Part shown: positions 45,073 to 55,538 of the stretch, piece by piece
Layout: the number at the start of each line of letters is the position of its first letter
How positions within the stretch are numbered: the first letter of the stretch is position 1
From: Dysgonomonadaceae bacterium zrk40
Lineage (GTDB): Bacteria; Bacteroidota; Bacteroidia; Bacteroidales; Dysgonomonadaceae
Assembly (NCBI GenBank): GCA_016916535.1
Contig: CP070276.1
Coordinates: 310,001-374,000 of the forward strand
Reading direction: 5' to 3'
DNA length: 64,000 nucleotides
Made by a program: the position numbers and the translations under genes
The notes under the pieces: generated by a model
What the model was told of the DNA's origin: nothing
Database searches by the model: none
Seen by the model: the letters and a program-made list of their open reading frames with translations, nothing else

Positions 45073-47637
45073 ATGCGAAAGATCACCATGCGAAAGATTC
45101 TCACCATGCTCTTACCCCTCCTCTCCCTGCTGGCAAATGCACAGCAAAGCGAAACCATCTCCCTGAACGAGGGATGGCAGTTCTCACAGATGAACAGCGA
45201 CCAGTGGTACAACGCAGAGGTGCCCGGCTCGGTACAGCGCGACCTGGTGCGTCACGGTGTACTGCCGGATCCCTTCTACGGCACCAACGAAGAACGGGTG
45301 CAGTGGGTGGAAGATGAAAACTGGGATTTCAAAAAAACATTCTGCGTCTCCGCTGCACAGCTGCAACATGACGAAGTGTTGCTCCGGTTCGAAGGACTGG
45401 ATACCCATGCCGAGGTGTTCCTCAACGGCTCCCGCATCCTGCGGTCGCAGAACATGTTCGTGGGTCACGAGGTCTCAGTGAAGAACCTGCTGAAAGAGGG
45501 GGAGAACAGCCTCTATATTCGTTTCTACTCACCCATCGCGACCATGATGCCGGCCCGTGCCACCTTCGGCTACGACTACCCCGCGGGGAACGACCACCGT
45601 GAGGAGAAGCTGAGCATCTACAACCGAAAGGCTCCCTACCACTTCGGGTGGGACTGGGGGATCCGCATCGTGCAGATGGGTATCTGGAAACCTGTTTCAC
45701 TTCTCTTCTATGACGATGCACGAATAGAGGATTACTACGTGAAGCAGCATTTGGTGACTGAGGAGAAGGCAGAGATTGCACATCAGCTGACCATTCACGC
45801 TCTCACAGAAGGTGATGCCACCCTCACATACGGTTATCTTCTCAACGGAAAGATGCTGAAATCGGAGCAGAAAGAAGTCCGTTTGGCGGAAGGGGTGAAC
45901 AGCCTCTCCATTCCTTCCACCATCAGCAATCCGCAACGCTGGATGCCGGTGAACTGGGGTGAGCAGCATCTCTACGACTTCTTCGTGACCGTGAAGCGTG
46001 GCGACAGGCTGATCGCAGAGAAGCAGGTGCGCACGGGACTCCGTACAGTGCGCCTGGTACAGGAACCCGATGATCATGGTCGTTCCTTCTACTTCGAGGT
46101 GAACGGCATCCCCCTCTTCGCCAAGGGAGCCAATTACATCCCGGGGGAGATCTTCACCACACAGCAGGATGAAGCCTACTACGAGAAGATCTTCGACCAG
46201 ATCACCGATGCCAACATGAACTTTGTCCGCGTCTGGGGGGGAGGCATCTATGAGCATGAGGAATTTTACCGACAGGCCGACGAAAGGGGCATCCTGGTAT
46301 GGCAGGATTTCATATTTGGTTGTGTACCCTACCCCTCCGACGATGCCTTCCTGGCCAACGTGCGGGAGGAAGCGATCTACAACATCAAACGGCTCCGCAA
46401 CCATCCCTCCCTCGCCTTCTGGTGCGGCAACAACGAGATTGACGAGGCCCTCAACCACTGGGGTTGGGACAAGCAGTACCCAGAAGAGGTGATGAAGGCC
46501 TGGTTCGAAGGGTACGACAAAACCTTCCGCGAGCTGCTGCCATCATTGGTGGAAGAGTTGGATGGTACCCGCAGTTACATACACGGATCACCTTACGACG
46601 CCAACTGGGGCAACACCGAGAAATTCGCCTCAAGCGACGTGCACGACTGGGGTCTCTGGTATGGGCACCTCCCCTTTGAAGCGATGGCAGACCGATTGCC
46701 ACGCTTTGCCAGTGAGTTCGGCTTCCAGTCGTTCCCCGAGATGAAGACCATCCGCTCCTTCGCACCCGAAGAACAGTGGGCACTGGAGAGCGAGGTGATG
46801 CAGGTACATCAGAAGGCTTCAACTGGCAACTCACTCATCAAGAAATACATGGACATGTACTACCCCGAGCCGAAGAACTTCGAAGACTTCGTTTATGTGG
46901 GACTGGTGATGCAGGGCAACGGCATGGAAGAATCGGTGGAGGCGATGCGCCGCGGCAGGCCCTACTGCATGGGTGCACTCTACTGGCAGATCAACGACGA
47001 CTGGCCGGTGGTATCCTGGTCGAGCATCGACTACTATGGCAACTGGAAGGCACAGCATTACAGGATGCGCAACGTGTTGGCACCTCTGGCATTGGGGGTG
47101 GATGAAGAAGAGGGCATGGTGCACTATTACACCCTGTCAGATTATCTCACAGACAGGGATGACCTGACCCTTACGGTACAGGTGATCGATTTCTCAAAAG
47201 GAATCCAAAAGGAGTTTCGGGAAAAGGTAAGTGCGACGGCAAACGCCAGCACCATTGTCAAAAGTTACAAGCTTTCCGATTTGTTGAAGGAGGATGAAAA
47301 GTCGCACACCCTGCTTCACGCCTTCCTCACCGACAGTAACGGGGAAGTGATCTCGCGCAAGGATCATTTCTTCTACTGGCCCAACCGGCTGAAGCTGCCC
47401 AAGACCACAGTCGCAAGCAATGTACAGTACGCTGATGGAGAGTACCGGGTAACGCTCTTCAGCGAGAAGCTGGCCAAGGATCTCTTTCTCGAGATCCCAA
47501 TTCAGGGAGCCCGCTTCAGTGACAACTTCATCAACCTGTTGCCGGGAGAACAACGCACCATCATCATCCGCTCCCCGCAGTTGAAGGCCGCTGAAAGAAC
47601 TGCGGTGACTGTGAAGCATATGCGGGAGACATTCTGA
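45073..47637 (+). CDS. Beta-mannosidase, glycoside hydrolase family 2
   Basis: The product is 854 residues with a signal peptide (MRKILTMLLPLLSLLANAQQ). GH2 sandwich domains precede the TIM barrel. The acid/base Glu is in WCGNNEIDE, and the nucleophile Glu in ASEFGFQSF. The features YHFGWDWGIRI and FIFGCVPYPSD are characteristic of the mannosidase branch of GH2, which releases terminal beta-mannose from oligosaccharides or glycoproteins. It is exported, probably periplasmic. The start could be 45073 or 45088. No PUL genes (susC/D) are adjacent; an MFS exporter follows one base later. Confidence 0.92.
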   Translation: MRKITMRKILTMLLPLLSLLANAQQSETISLNEGWQFSQMNSDQWYNAEVPGSVQRDLVRHGVLPDPFYGTNEERVQWVEDENWDFKKTFCVSAAQLQHDEVLLRFEGLDTHAEVFLNGSRILRSQNMFVGHEVSVKNLLKEGENSLYIRFYSPIATMMPARATFGYDYPAGNDHREEKLSIYNRKAPYHFGWDWGIRIVQMGIWKPVSLLFYDDARIEDYYVKQHLVTEEKAEIAHQLTIHALTEGDATLTYGYLLNGKMLKSEQKEVRLAEGVNSLSIPSTISNPQRWMPVNWGEQHLYDFFVTVKRGDRLIAEKQVRTGLRTVRLVQEPDDHGRSFYFEVNGIPLFAKGANYIPGEIFTTQQDEAYYEKIFDQITDANMNFVRVWGGGIYEHEEFYRQADERGILVWQDFIFGCVPYPSDDAFLANVREEAIYNIKRLRNHPSLAFWCGNNEIDEALNHWGWDKQYPEEVMKAWFEGYDKTFRELLPSLVEELDGTRSYIHGSPYDANWGNTEKFASSDVHDWGLWYGHLPFEAMADRLPRFASEFGFQSFPEMKTIRSFAPEEQWALESEVMQVHQKASTGNSLIKKYMDMYYPEPKNFEDFVYVGLVMQGNGMEESVEAMRRGRPYCMGALYWQINDDWPVVSWSSIDYYGNWKAQHYRMRNVLAPLALGVDEEEGMVHYYTLSDYLTDRDDLTLTVQVIDFSKGIQKEFREKVSATANASTIVKSYKLSDLLKEDEKSHTLLHAFLTDSNGEVISRKDHFFYWPNRLKLPKTTVASNVQYADGEYRVTLFSEKLAKDLFLEIPIQGARFSDNFINLLPGEQRTIIIRSPQLKAAERTAVTVKHMRETF

Positions 47638-47638
47638 C

Positions 47639-49048
47639 ATGAGTACCCACCAAGCTGACAATGTGCAACATGCACCGGAAGTGAAGAGTCTCTCCATCCT
47701 ACTGATGGTTGCCACCACCTCTTTCCTGGGCACCTTCCTCATCTCAGCGGTCAACATTGCCCTCCCGGACATAGGCAATGAATTTAACTTCTCTGCCGTG
47801 GGCCTGAGCTGGATCATCACCTCGTTTCTGTTGGCGACGGCGCTCTTCATGCTGCCCGCAGGAGCCTGGGGCGACCGTCACGGCAGCAGCCGTTTTTTCA
47901 AGGTGGGAGTGCTGCTCTTCTCCCTCTCCTCTCTCTTCTGCTGGATGGCACCCAGTGGAGGATGGCTCATCGCTGCCCGTTTCCTGCAGGGGGTGGGTGC
48001 CGCCTTCACCAGCACCACAGGTCAGGTGTTGTTGGTCTCCTCCTTTCCCGCACACAAAAGGGGCCAGGTGCTGGGCATCTCCGTCTCGGCTGTCTATGCA
48101 GGTCTGGCACTGGGCCCCCTGCTGGGTGGGATCATCACCCTCTATGCCGGATGGCGCCTGCTCTTCCTCATTGCCGCTCTGCTCGGCTTTGCCACGTTGC
48201 TGCTGACGCTTCTCAAGCTGAAGGAGCCGGCAAGAAAACAGCACTCTCCTGCATCAAATGATGGCAGGGGCACACTCCTCTTTATGATGGGCCTCACGTC
48301 ACTGGTCTTCGGCTCCACACTCATTCCAGCGCTCCCAGGATGGCTGCTCATGGTGGGTGCACTGATCCTGTTGCTGCTCTTCTGGCGGCAGGAGAAGAGA
48401 ACCCAGCATCCGCTGTTCGAGGTGCGTCTCTTCACCCACAACCGCCTCTTCACCTTCTCCAGCCTCTCGGCACTGATCAACTACACCGCCACCTTCGCCA
48501 TCGTCTTCTTCCTCAGCCTCTACCTGCAAAAGATCCAGGGGCTCTCCCCCCGTGATGCGGGTGCGGTGATCATCGCCCAGCCATTGATGATGACCCTCTT
48601 CTCCCCGCTGGTGGGACGTCTCTCCGACAGGATTGAACCTCGCTACTTCGCCACTGCAGGCATGGCTCTTTGCTCCTCCGGACTGGCCATGCTGGCTATG
48701 ATCGGCAGCCGGACACCCATCTGGGTGATCATCGCCATCCTCGTGTGGGTGGGTCTCGGCTTTGCCCTCTTCTCCTCACCCAACATGAGCACCATCATGG
48801 GATCGGTGGAACGAAGCAGCTACGGGCAGGCCTCCGGGCTGGCAGCCTCAATGAGGGTCTTTGGACAGATTGTCAGCATGAGCGTGGTCACCCTCCTGTT
48901 CACCCTTTATTTCGGTGATTTAACCGTGGAGGCGGTGGGGGAAGCAATGTTTCTCAAGGCCATGCGGTTGGGCTTCATTATCTTCGCACTGATTGGCATC
49001 CCCGGAATCTACCTCTCATACAACAGGGGAAACATGAAAAACCGATAA
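47639..49048 (+). CDS. MFS transporter, DHA2 (EmrB/QacA-like) drug-exporter family
   Basis: The product is 469 residues with about 14 hydrophobic segments. The segments ISAVNIALPDIG, LPAGAWGDRHGSSRFF and RFLQGVGAAFTSTTGQVLL carry the DHA2 motifs, with the MFS loop motif GxxxDRxGxxR in the first loop. These pumps export hydrophobic compounds or dyes using the proton gradient. It starts just after the beta-mannosidase stop, so they are probably co-transcribed; a functional link is not obvious. Confidence 0.9.
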   Translation: MSTHQADNVQHAPEVKSLSILLMVATTSFLGTFLISAVNIALPDIGNEFNFSAVGLSWIITSFLLATALFMLPAGAWGDRHGSSRFFKVGVLLFSLSSLFCWMAPSGGWLIAARFLQGVGAAFTSTTGQVLLVSSFPAHKRGQVLGISVSAVYAGLALGPLLGGIITLYAGWRLLFLIAALLGFATLLLTLLKLKEPARKQHSPASNDGRGTLLFMMGLTSLVFGSTLIPALPGWLLMVGALILLLLFWRQEKRTQHPLFEVRLFTHNRLFTFSSLSALINYTATFAIVFFLSLYLQKIQGLSPRDAGAVIIAQPLMMTLFSPLVGRLSDRIEPRYFATAGMALCSSGLAMLAMIGSRTPIWVIIAILVWVGLGFALFSSPNMSTIMGSVERSSYGQASGLAASMRVFGQIVSMSVVTLLFTLYFGDLTVEAVGEAMFLKAMRLGFIIFALIGIPGIYLSYNRGNMKNR

Positions 49049-49194
49049 AATCGAAGTTTTGACTGATTGAATATTTTTCGCGCATACCATGTTTAAAGTG
49101 AATCAGAACAATCTTATGACCAATGCTGTCGATTCTTTAGACCTGCGAATAAAAAATGTGTCGCACGAATGGGGTAAAATCAGTCAGTTGGTGT

Positions 49195-49202
49195 TATCTT
49201 TG
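49195..49202 (+). promoter_or_regulatory. -7 box of proS
   Basis: TATCTTTG is a perfect -7 match 33 nt before the proS ATG. The rest of the 187-bp gap holds no other recognisable feature. Confidence 0.55.
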
Positions 49203-49235
49203 CACCCACAAATAAAAGATTGAATTTTCACGATA

Positions 49236-50717
49236 ATGGCTAAAGAATTGAAGGAGCTTACGCCCCGCAGTAAAGACTATTCGCAGTGGTACCTCGACCT
49301 GGTAATCAAAGCCGATCTGGCGGAGAACTCCGCCGTGCGCGGCTGCATGGTGATCAAACCTTACGGTTACGCCATCTGGGAGAAGATGCAGCGCCAGCTG
49401 GATGATATGTTCAAGGAAACAGGACACGAGAACGCCTACTTCCCGCTCTTCATCCCCAAATCCTACCTCAGTCGAGAGGCCGATCACGTGGAGGGTTTTG
49501 CCAAGGAGTGTGCAGTGGTGACCCACTACCGCCTGAAAAACGACCCCAACGGCAACGGCGTGATTGTGGACCCGGAAGCGAAACTGGAAGAGGAACTGGT
49601 GGTACGCCCCACCTCTGAGACCATTATCTGGAGCACCTACAAGAACTGGATTCAGTCCTACCGCGACCTGCCGCTGCTCATCAACCAGTGGGCCAACGTA
49701 GTGCGCTGGGAGATGCGTACGCGGCTCTTCCTGCGTACGGCCGAGTTCCTCTGGCAGGAGGGACACACCGCACACGCCACGGAAGAGGAAGCAGTAGCGG
49801 AGGCGGTGCAGATGATCAATATCTATGCCGATTTCGCGGAACAATATATGGCGATGCCGGTGATCAAGGGACACAAGTCGGAATCGGAACGTTTTGCCGG
49901 CGCCCTCGACACTTACACCATCGAAGCACTGATGCAGGATGGCAAGGCTTTGCAGTCGGGCACCTCCCACTTCCTTGGGCAAAACTTCGCCAAGGCATTC
50001 GACGTGCAATTCACCGACAAGAGTGGCGCACGTGATTTCGTCTGGGCCACCTCCTGGGGTGTCTCCACGCGACTGATGGGAGCCCTGATCATGTCCCATT
50101 CGGATGACAATGGCCTGGTATTGCCCCCGAAGCTGGCACCCTACCAGGTTGTGATCGTGCCGATCTACAAGAACGAAGAGCAGCTCCAACAGATCAACGA
50201 AAAAGTAACCGGCATCGTGAAGGGGTTGAAAGATCTGGGCATCTCGGTCCGTTACGACAATGCCGACAACAAGAAACCGGGCTGGAAATTCTCAGAGTAT
50301 GAATTGAAAGGGGTACCGGTACGACTCGCCATGGGTGGCCGCGACCTGGAGAACAACACCGTGGAGGTGGCACGCCGCGACACGCTGACCAAGGAGACCC
50401 TCTCCTGTGAGGGTATCGAACAACATATCAAGGATTTGCTGGATGAGATGCAGGAAAACATCTACCGGAAGGCGGCCGACTTCCGCACGGCACAGACCCG
50501 CGAGGTGAACAGCTACGAGGAGTTCAAGGTGGAAATCGAGAAGGGTGGCTTCCTGCTCTGCCACTGGGATGGCACTGCCGAGACCGAAGAGCTGATCAAG
50601 AACGAGACCAAAGCTACCATCCGTTGCATCCCTCTCGACGGCGACAAGAGCCCCGGGCAGTGCATGGTGACCGGTAAGCCCTCCTCACAGCGGGTAATCT
50701 TTGCCAGAGCCTACTAA
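49236..50717 (+). CDS. proS: Prolyl-tRNA synthetase (short, archaeal/eukaryal type)
   Basis: The product is 493 residues, the size of the ProS type without the bacterial editing insert. Class II motifs are visible: motif 2 in [21 protein letters not shown], then [11 protein letters not shown], and motif 3 in [20 protein letters not shown]. The anticodon-binding and C-terminal zinc-like domain ends in RVIFARAY. It charges tRNA-Pro. This form is common in Bacteroidota. Confidence 0.96.
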   Translation: MAKELKELTPRSKDYSQWYLDLVIKADLAENSAVRGCMVIKPYGYAIWEKMQRQLDDMFKETGHENAYFPLFIPKSYLSREADHVEGFAKECAVVTHYRLKNDPNGNGVIVDPEAKLEEELVVRPTSETIIWSTYKNWIQSYRDLPLLINQWANVVRWEMRTRLFLRTAEFLWQEGHTAHATEEEAVAEAVQMINIYADFAEQYMAMPVIKGHKSESERFAGALDTYTIEALMQDGKALQSGTSHFLGQNFAKAFDVQFTDKSGARDFVWATSWGVSTRLMGALIMSHSDDNGLVLPPKLAPYQVVIVPIYKNEEQLQQINEKVTGIVKGLKDLGISVRYDNADNKKPGWKFSEYELKGVPVRLAMGGRDLENNTVEVARRDTLTKETLSCEGIEQHIKDLLDEMQENIYRKAADFRTAQTREVNSYEEFKVEIEKGGFLLCHWDGTAETEELIKNETKATIRCIPLDGDKSPGQCMVTGKPSSQRVIFARAY

Positions 50718-50732
50718 ACAACTTTTTGCAAC

Positions 50733-51638
50733 ATGGCATCGCTCAACAGGTGGATAGAAGCCTTCCGGCTACGCACCCTCTTCCTGGCGGTGTCGAGTGT
50801 CATCCTGGGCAGCGGGGTGGCCTGGTTCAAGGGGCTCTTTACGCTCCACACCTTCATCCTCGCCTTCCTGCTGGCGGTAGTGCTGCAGATCCTGGCCAAC
50901 CTGGCCAACGACCTGGGGGATTACCTCAAGGGTACCGACACCACCGGACGGCGTGAGGGACCGGTAAGGGCACTGCAGGGAGGCAGCATAACCCCCCGCG
51001 CCATGAAGCGGGCAGTGGCCATAGCTGTTTCAATATGCATTGGGATCGGACTGGCGCTGATCTTCACAGCACCGGGAACAGCCAGCGGAGATGCAGTCTG
51101 GATTCTCCTGCTACTAGGAGGCGCCTCCATCCTGGCAGCCCTCTTCTACACCATGGGACGCCATGCATACGGATACAGGGGATGGGGTGATCTCTTCGCC
51201 TTCCTCTTTTTCGGACCGGTGCCGGTGATCGGCACCTACTTCCTCCACACAGGGTCAGCAGTTGCACTGCCCCTGTTGCCGGCAATCGGACTGGGACTGA
51301 TCAGCAGCATGATCCTCAACGTGAACAACATGCGGGATATCGAGAACGACCGCTCCTCCGGAAAAAGAACCATCGCTGTCAAACTGGGATTGAAGGGAGC
51401 CAAACGTTACCATGCTGCGATGACACTGGCCACCATCCTCAGCTTCGCCCTTTTCAACCTGATCTACCTCCCTTCCTCACTGCCGGGTTATCTCTACCTG
51501 CTCCTCTTCATCAGGCTCATCACGATCATGGCAGCCATCAACAAGCGGGAAGGAGGCAGGCTCGACCCCTACCTGAAAGAGACCTCCCTCACGGGATTTC
51601 TGCTCTCGCTCGCATTCGTTCTCTGTATCAATCTATAG
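50733..51638 (+). CDS. menA: 1,4-dihydroxy-2-naphthoate polyprenyltransferase MenA
   Basis: The product is 301 residues with eight to nine membrane helices. The first aspartate motif is NDLGDYLKGTD and the second NNMRDIENDRSSGKR, both typical of the UbiA/MenA superfamily. MenA prenylates DHNA to demethylmenaquinone. The gene lies 15 nt after proS. Other men genes are not in the window, although menaquinone is the quinone expected in this phylum. Confidence 0.93.
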   Translation: MASLNRWIEAFRLRTLFLAVSSVILGSGVAWFKGLFTLHTFILAFLLAVVLQILANLANDLGDYLKGTDTTGRREGPVRALQGGSITPRAMKRAVAIAVSICIGIGLALIFTAPGTASGDAVWILLLLGGASILAALFYTMGRHAYGYRGWGDLFAFLFFGPVPVIGTYFLHTGSAVALPLLPAIGLGLISSMILNVNNMRDIENDRSSGKRTIAVKLGLKGAKRYHAAMTLATILSFALFNLIYLPSSLPGYLYLLLFIRLITIMAAINKREGGRLDPYLKETSLTGFLLSLAFVLCINL

Positions 51639-51657
51639 AGACTTGCTTATACCGTAG

Positions 51658-52311
51658 TTATTCGGCCTCCATCCATTGCACCAGTGCTGCTATTTGGGTG
51701 GGATCATCAAATTGGATCTCCTGTTCTGAAACATACTGATCGAAACGATCTCTACTCTTTTTGTAGAATTTTCTCAGCTGTTTCATCGAATTAACTTTCT
51801 TCCAGCCGGATCCGTTGTCGATGCGATACATGTAGCTGGTTTCAATCTTGAAATCTTCGGGCAGATTCAGATCATAAAAGGTGTTGTTCGCACCCCACCT
51901 TGAAATTTTATCGACAGATGAGATCTGTGAGGTACCCCCAAAGGGAGCCGGATTGCCGGGAGGAATCACGCTGCAGCGTAAAAGAGCCAGTAACTTCACT
52001 TCACCATTCAGGATCAACTCAGCGAACTCATCTTCAAAAGGCACAAGCTTCCGATCACTGATGAACACCGTGTCTGTCTGGCTTAGCGCGGGGTCGGCCA
52101 ACGCCAGCACCTGTCCGTTTTGCTGAAAGACAATCTCCTCGGTGATCGCATTGTAATTCAACATCGCAGCATTCAACGTTCCATCTTTCATCAAAACCTG
52201 ACCGGCGGTAAACTCGGGAAACAGATAATGTGATATCACTGTACCTTTTTGTGCGTGCATGGTTGTTGCTATCAACCAGAGTAAAAACAGAGTAGAAAAT
52301 TTGTTGGTCAT
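51658..52311 (-). CDS. Secreted hypothetical protein
   Basis: The product is 217 residues with a signal peptide (MTNKFSTLFLLWLIATTMHAQ). The mature part is beta-rich with a mid-region LVPFEDEFAELILNGEVKLLALLR, and a C-terminal helix (KQLRKFYKKSRDRFDQYV). I recognise no domain; similar secreted proteins are widespread in Bacteroidota. It is convergent with menA, with a 19-bp gap and no terminator hairpin. Confidence 0.6.
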   Translation of the reverse strand: MTNKFSTLFLLWLIATTMHAQKGTVISHYLFPEFTAGQVLMKDGTLNAAMLNYNAITEEIVFQQNGQVLALADPALSQTDTVFISDRKLVPFEDEFAELILNGEVKLLALLRCSVIPPGNPAPFGGTSQISSVDKISRWGANNTFYDLNLPEDFKIETSYMYRIDNGSGWKKVNSMKQLRKFYKKSRDRFDQYVSEQEIQFDDPTQIAALVQWMEAE

Positions 52312-52411
52312 CGAATTAGAATTTTTTGATTACAGCGCTAAAGATAATGGAAAAAATGATTGGATACAAAATATCATTTAACCATCAACCCTGCAAAACT
52401 AAAAAAATGTT

Positions 52412-52419
52412 TATCTTTG
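52412..52419 (+). promoter_or_regulatory. -7 box of the HerA-like gene
   Basis: TATCTTTG lies 31 nt before the ATG at 52451. Confidence 0.5.
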
Positions 52420-52450
52420 CCCTGTACAGAAACCAAACAATCAGACCAGT

Positions 52451-53989
52451 ATGTTCGACAACAGCCAACGTGCCTTCATCGCCCTCAACGACAACGCAGA
52501 AGTCTGCCTGATACCCAAGATGGCCAATCGCCATGGACTGATCACCGGTGCCACCGGTACCGGCAAGACCGTCACACTTCAAACCCTTTCAGAAACATTC
52601 AGCGAAATGGGTGTCCCCGTCTTCGCCGCCGACATGAAAGGCGACCTTTCAGGGGTGGCCAAGATTGGCGGCAACAAAGAGAGTGTCACCAAGCGTGTTG
52701 AGGGCTACGGGTTGAAAGAGAAGGGCTTCGCCTACAAGCCTTTTCCAGTACGATTCTGGGATGTGTTCGGTGAACAGGGACACCCGGTGCGCACCACCGT
52801 CACTGCCATGGGTCCGCTGCTTTTGGAGCGATTGCTGAACCTCAACGACACGCAGGGGGCGATCCTCTCCATGGCCTTCCGCATCGCGGACGACAACAAC
52901 CTGTTGTTGATCGACCTGAAAGATCTGCAGAAGATGATCCAGTTCATCGGCGACAACCGGAAGGAGTTCACCACCCGCTACGGCAACATCTCACCGGCCA
53001 GCATCGGTGCCATCCAGCGCAGCCTGCTGCGCCTGGAGAGCGAGGGTGCCGACAAGTTCTTCGGTGAGCCGGAGTTTGAGATCACCGATTTCATACAAAC
53101 CGAACAGGGCAAGGGGGTGATCAACATCCTAGCTGCCGACAAGCTGATGAACTCGCCCCGTGTATACACCACCTTCCTGCTCTGGCTACTGGACGACCTA
53201 TACGAGACGCTGCCCGAGGTGGGCGACATGGAGAAGCCGAAGCTGGTCTTCTTCTTCGATGAGGCACACCTGCTCTTCAACGACATGCCCTCCTCCTTGC
53301 TGGAGAAGGTGGAACAAATCGTCCGCCTGATCCGCTCGAAAGGGGTGGGTGTTTACTTCTGCACCCAGAACCCCGCCGATATCCCGGAAAGGATACTGGG
53401 CCAGTTGGGCAACAGGGTGCAACACGCGCTGCGTGCTTACACACCCAACGACCAGAAAGCGGTGAGGGTAGCCTCCAACACCTTCCGTGCCAACCCCGCC
53501 TTCAGTACCGAAGAAGCGATCACGCAACTCAACACCGGTGAGGCGCTGGTATCGTTCCTCAATGAGAAGGGAGCCCCCCAGATGGTGGAACGGGCCAATA
53601 TACTGCCCCCACAGGGACAAATCGGTCCCATCACTGAAGGTGAAAGAGACCAACTCTTACGCAGTTCGCTCATTTACGGCGTCTATGAAAAGCTGATCGA
53701 CCGCGAGTCGGCCTTCGAGATCCTCTCACAGAAACAGGAATTGCTGGAAGAGGAGCGACGTCAAGCTGAAGAGGAGAAAGAGCGTATCCGCCGCCAGAAG
53801 GAGGAGCAGAAGGCTGCCCTTGAAGCAGAGCGCGCCCGGCGTGCCGCCGAGCGACAACGAAAGGCAGACCAGGGCATCCTGGGAGAGATGCTCGATCAGG
53901 TGGGCAAGAGTGCCAAACGTCAAATCACAACCCAACTGGGTCGCACCCTCACCCGAAGCCTGCTGGGTGCACTTTTCGGAAAAAGATAA
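52451..53989 (+). CDS. HerA-like ATPase / DUF853 helicase
   Basis: The product is 512 residues. The P-loop [10 protein letters not shown] is at about residues 37-46 and the Walker B motif in [12 protein letters not shown] at about residue 260. The arrangement is that of DUF853/YjgR, a HerA-FtsK superfamily ATPase probably working on DNA. The C-terminal 70 residues form a highly charged coiled coil ([20 protein letters not shown]). No NurA-like nuclease is adjacent. It is followed after 13 nt by a DUF5687 gene. Confidence 0.88.
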   Translation: MFDNSQRAFIALNDNAEVCLIPKMANRHGLITGATGTGKTVTLQTLSETFSEMGVPVFAADMKGDLSGVAKIGGNKESVTKRVEGYGLKEKGFAYKPFPVRFWDVFGEQGHPVRTTVTAMGPLLLERLLNLNDTQGAILSMAFRIADDNNLLLIDLKDLQKMIQFIGDNRKEFTTRYGNISPASIGAIQRSLLRLESEGADKFFGEPEFEITDFIQTEQGKGVINILAADKLMNSPRVYTTFLLWLLDDLYETLPEVGDMEKPKLVFFFDEAHLLFNDMPSSLLEKVEQIVRLIRSKGVGVYFCTQNPADIPERILGQLGNRVQHALRAYTPNDQKAVRVASNTFRANPAFSTEEAITQLNTGEALVSFLNEKGAPQMVERANILPPQGQIGPITEGERDQLLRSSLIYGVYEKLIDRESAFEILSQKQELLEEERRQAEEEKERIRRQKEEQKAALEAERARRAAERQRKADQGILGEMLDQVGKSAKRQITTQLGRTLTRSLLGALFGKR

Positions 53990-54002
53990 ACACAACAAAT
54001 CA

Positions 54003-55484
54003 ATGCTCACGATTCTATTCAAACACTATTGGCTGGAGAACAAACGTTCTCCGGGCTTTTACCGCAACCTGGCAGTGACCATCTTCATGGGACTGATGGC
54101 CCTCTATTTCGTCGTGATTTTCGTGATGCTGGGCTTCATGCTGCCACACATCCTGGCAGAGACAGTTCCGGACAGTAACCCTGCCGATCTGTTTCACGGA
54201 GGCATCCTCTATGCATTAATCGCCATGCTCTTCTTTCGCTACCTGATGCAGCCGCTGAGCAGGATCAACCTGCAGGCCTATCAGGTGCTGCCGCTGAAAA
54301 GAAATACGCTGGTCAGCTACCTCCTGTTGAAACCGTTGCTCAACCCGGCCAACTATCTGACGCTTTGCCTCGTGATCCCCTTCGCAATCAGCGGTATTTA
54401 CCCGGAATATGGGGTGGCAGGCGCTTTTCGTTTCATCTTCTCGCTGCTTTCGTTGATCGCATTCAACACGCTGATGGCCCCCCTGCTGAAACGACAGTTC
54501 AGCAACCTGCTTACCGGCATGCTGCTGCTGCTGGTTGTGGCAGCGGTGCCGGCGCTGCTGGAGTATTTCGGGATCCTCTCGCTGTTCGACCTCTCCCGCC
54601 AACTCTTCACAATGATGACCGGCACTCCGCTGGTCTGGATTGCGGCATGGCTGCTTCCATTGGGAGCATACGGACTCAACAGGCTCTACTTCGCACACAA
54701 CTACTATCCCGAGACATTCGAGAAGAAAAAAACATGGCGGCAGAGCGACACGAAGCGCTTCTCCTTCATGGAACGATTTGGTAAGATTGGCGAGTTGATA
54801 TCACTTGAGATAAAGCTGGTGATGCGGCACAAGCGTACCAAGAGCACGCTCTACACCGCCCTGCTCTTCCTGCTCTACGGGCTGCTCTTCTACCCCAACC
54901 CGATGTATAACGAGAGTCCCGGCTGGCTGCTCTTCGTGGCCATCTTTGTCACCGGCACCGGCATGCTGATGTTCGGACAGTGGATCATCAACTGGGATGG
55001 TTCACACTTCGACTTCCTGATGACCCGTAACATTGAGACTTCAAGTTACATCAGGGCCAACTACTTCCTTTTGCTGGCCCTCTGCATCCTCTCCTTCATC
55101 GCTACCACCCCCTACTTTCTCTTTGGGACACATGTCATTCCCTACCACGTGACGGCATTACTCTACAATGCGGGCGTCAACATCCATGTCTATCTTTATG
55201 GTGCCACCTTTAACACCAAACGACTGGAACTCGAAAAAGGATCCTCCATGAACATGCAGGGGGTGAGCTACAAAAACTTTATCGTGATGATCCCCCTCCT
55301 GCTGGTGCCAATTTTGCTGGTGAAAATCTTTGCTCTCTTTTCGGCCGATCACATCGCGCTGATCATCCTCTCCCTGCTGGGCCTCGGCGGCATCCTCTTC
55401 CGTGAATCACTGATCAGGATGACAGAACGACAATTTCTGAGGAGGAAATATGCGTTATGCTCCGGCTTTCGGAAGAAGGAGTGA
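54003..55484 (+). CDS. DUF5687 membrane protein, probable ABC permease
   Basis: The product is 493 residues from MLTILFKHYWL. I chose this over a longer frame that overlaps the HerA-like gene. About 10-12 membrane segments are present, matching the DUF5687 family. It is followed after 54 nt by an ABC ATPase gene, so together they are probably a two-gene exporter (substrate unknown). The translation context ties it to the HerA-like gene only by position. Confidence 0.85.
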   Translation: MLTILFKHYWLENKRSPGFYRNLAVTIFMGLMALYFVVIFVMLGFMLPHILAETVPDSNPADLFHGGILYALIAMLFFRYLMQPLSRINLQAYQVLPLKRNTLVSYLLLKPLLNPANYLTLCLVIPFAISGIYPEYGVAGAFRFIFSLLSLIAFNTLMAPLLKRQFSNLLTGMLLLLVVAAVPALLEYFGILSLFDLSRQLFTMMTGTPLVWIAAWLLPLGAYGLNRLYFAHNYYPETFEKKKTWRQSDTKRFSFMERFGKIGELISLEIKLVMRHKRTKSTLYTALLFLLYGLLFYPNPMYNESPGWLLFVAIFVTGTGMLMFGQWIINWDGSHFDFLMTRNIETSSYIRANYFLLLALCILSFIATTPYFLFGTHVIPYHVTALLYNAGVNIHVYLYGATFNTKRLELEKGSSMNMQGVSYKNFIVMIPLLLVPILLVKIFALFSADHIALIILSLLGLGGILFRESLIRMTERQFLRRKYALCSGFRKKE

Positions 55485-55538
55485 TCCGGATCGCCGATGA
55501 TTAACCTTAATAACAGATAAACAAAACAAACTCATCAT

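Noticed and set aside
49194-50189. 331-residue antisense frame over proS
   Set aside because: It is the reverse of a highly conserved synthetase and has no start context.
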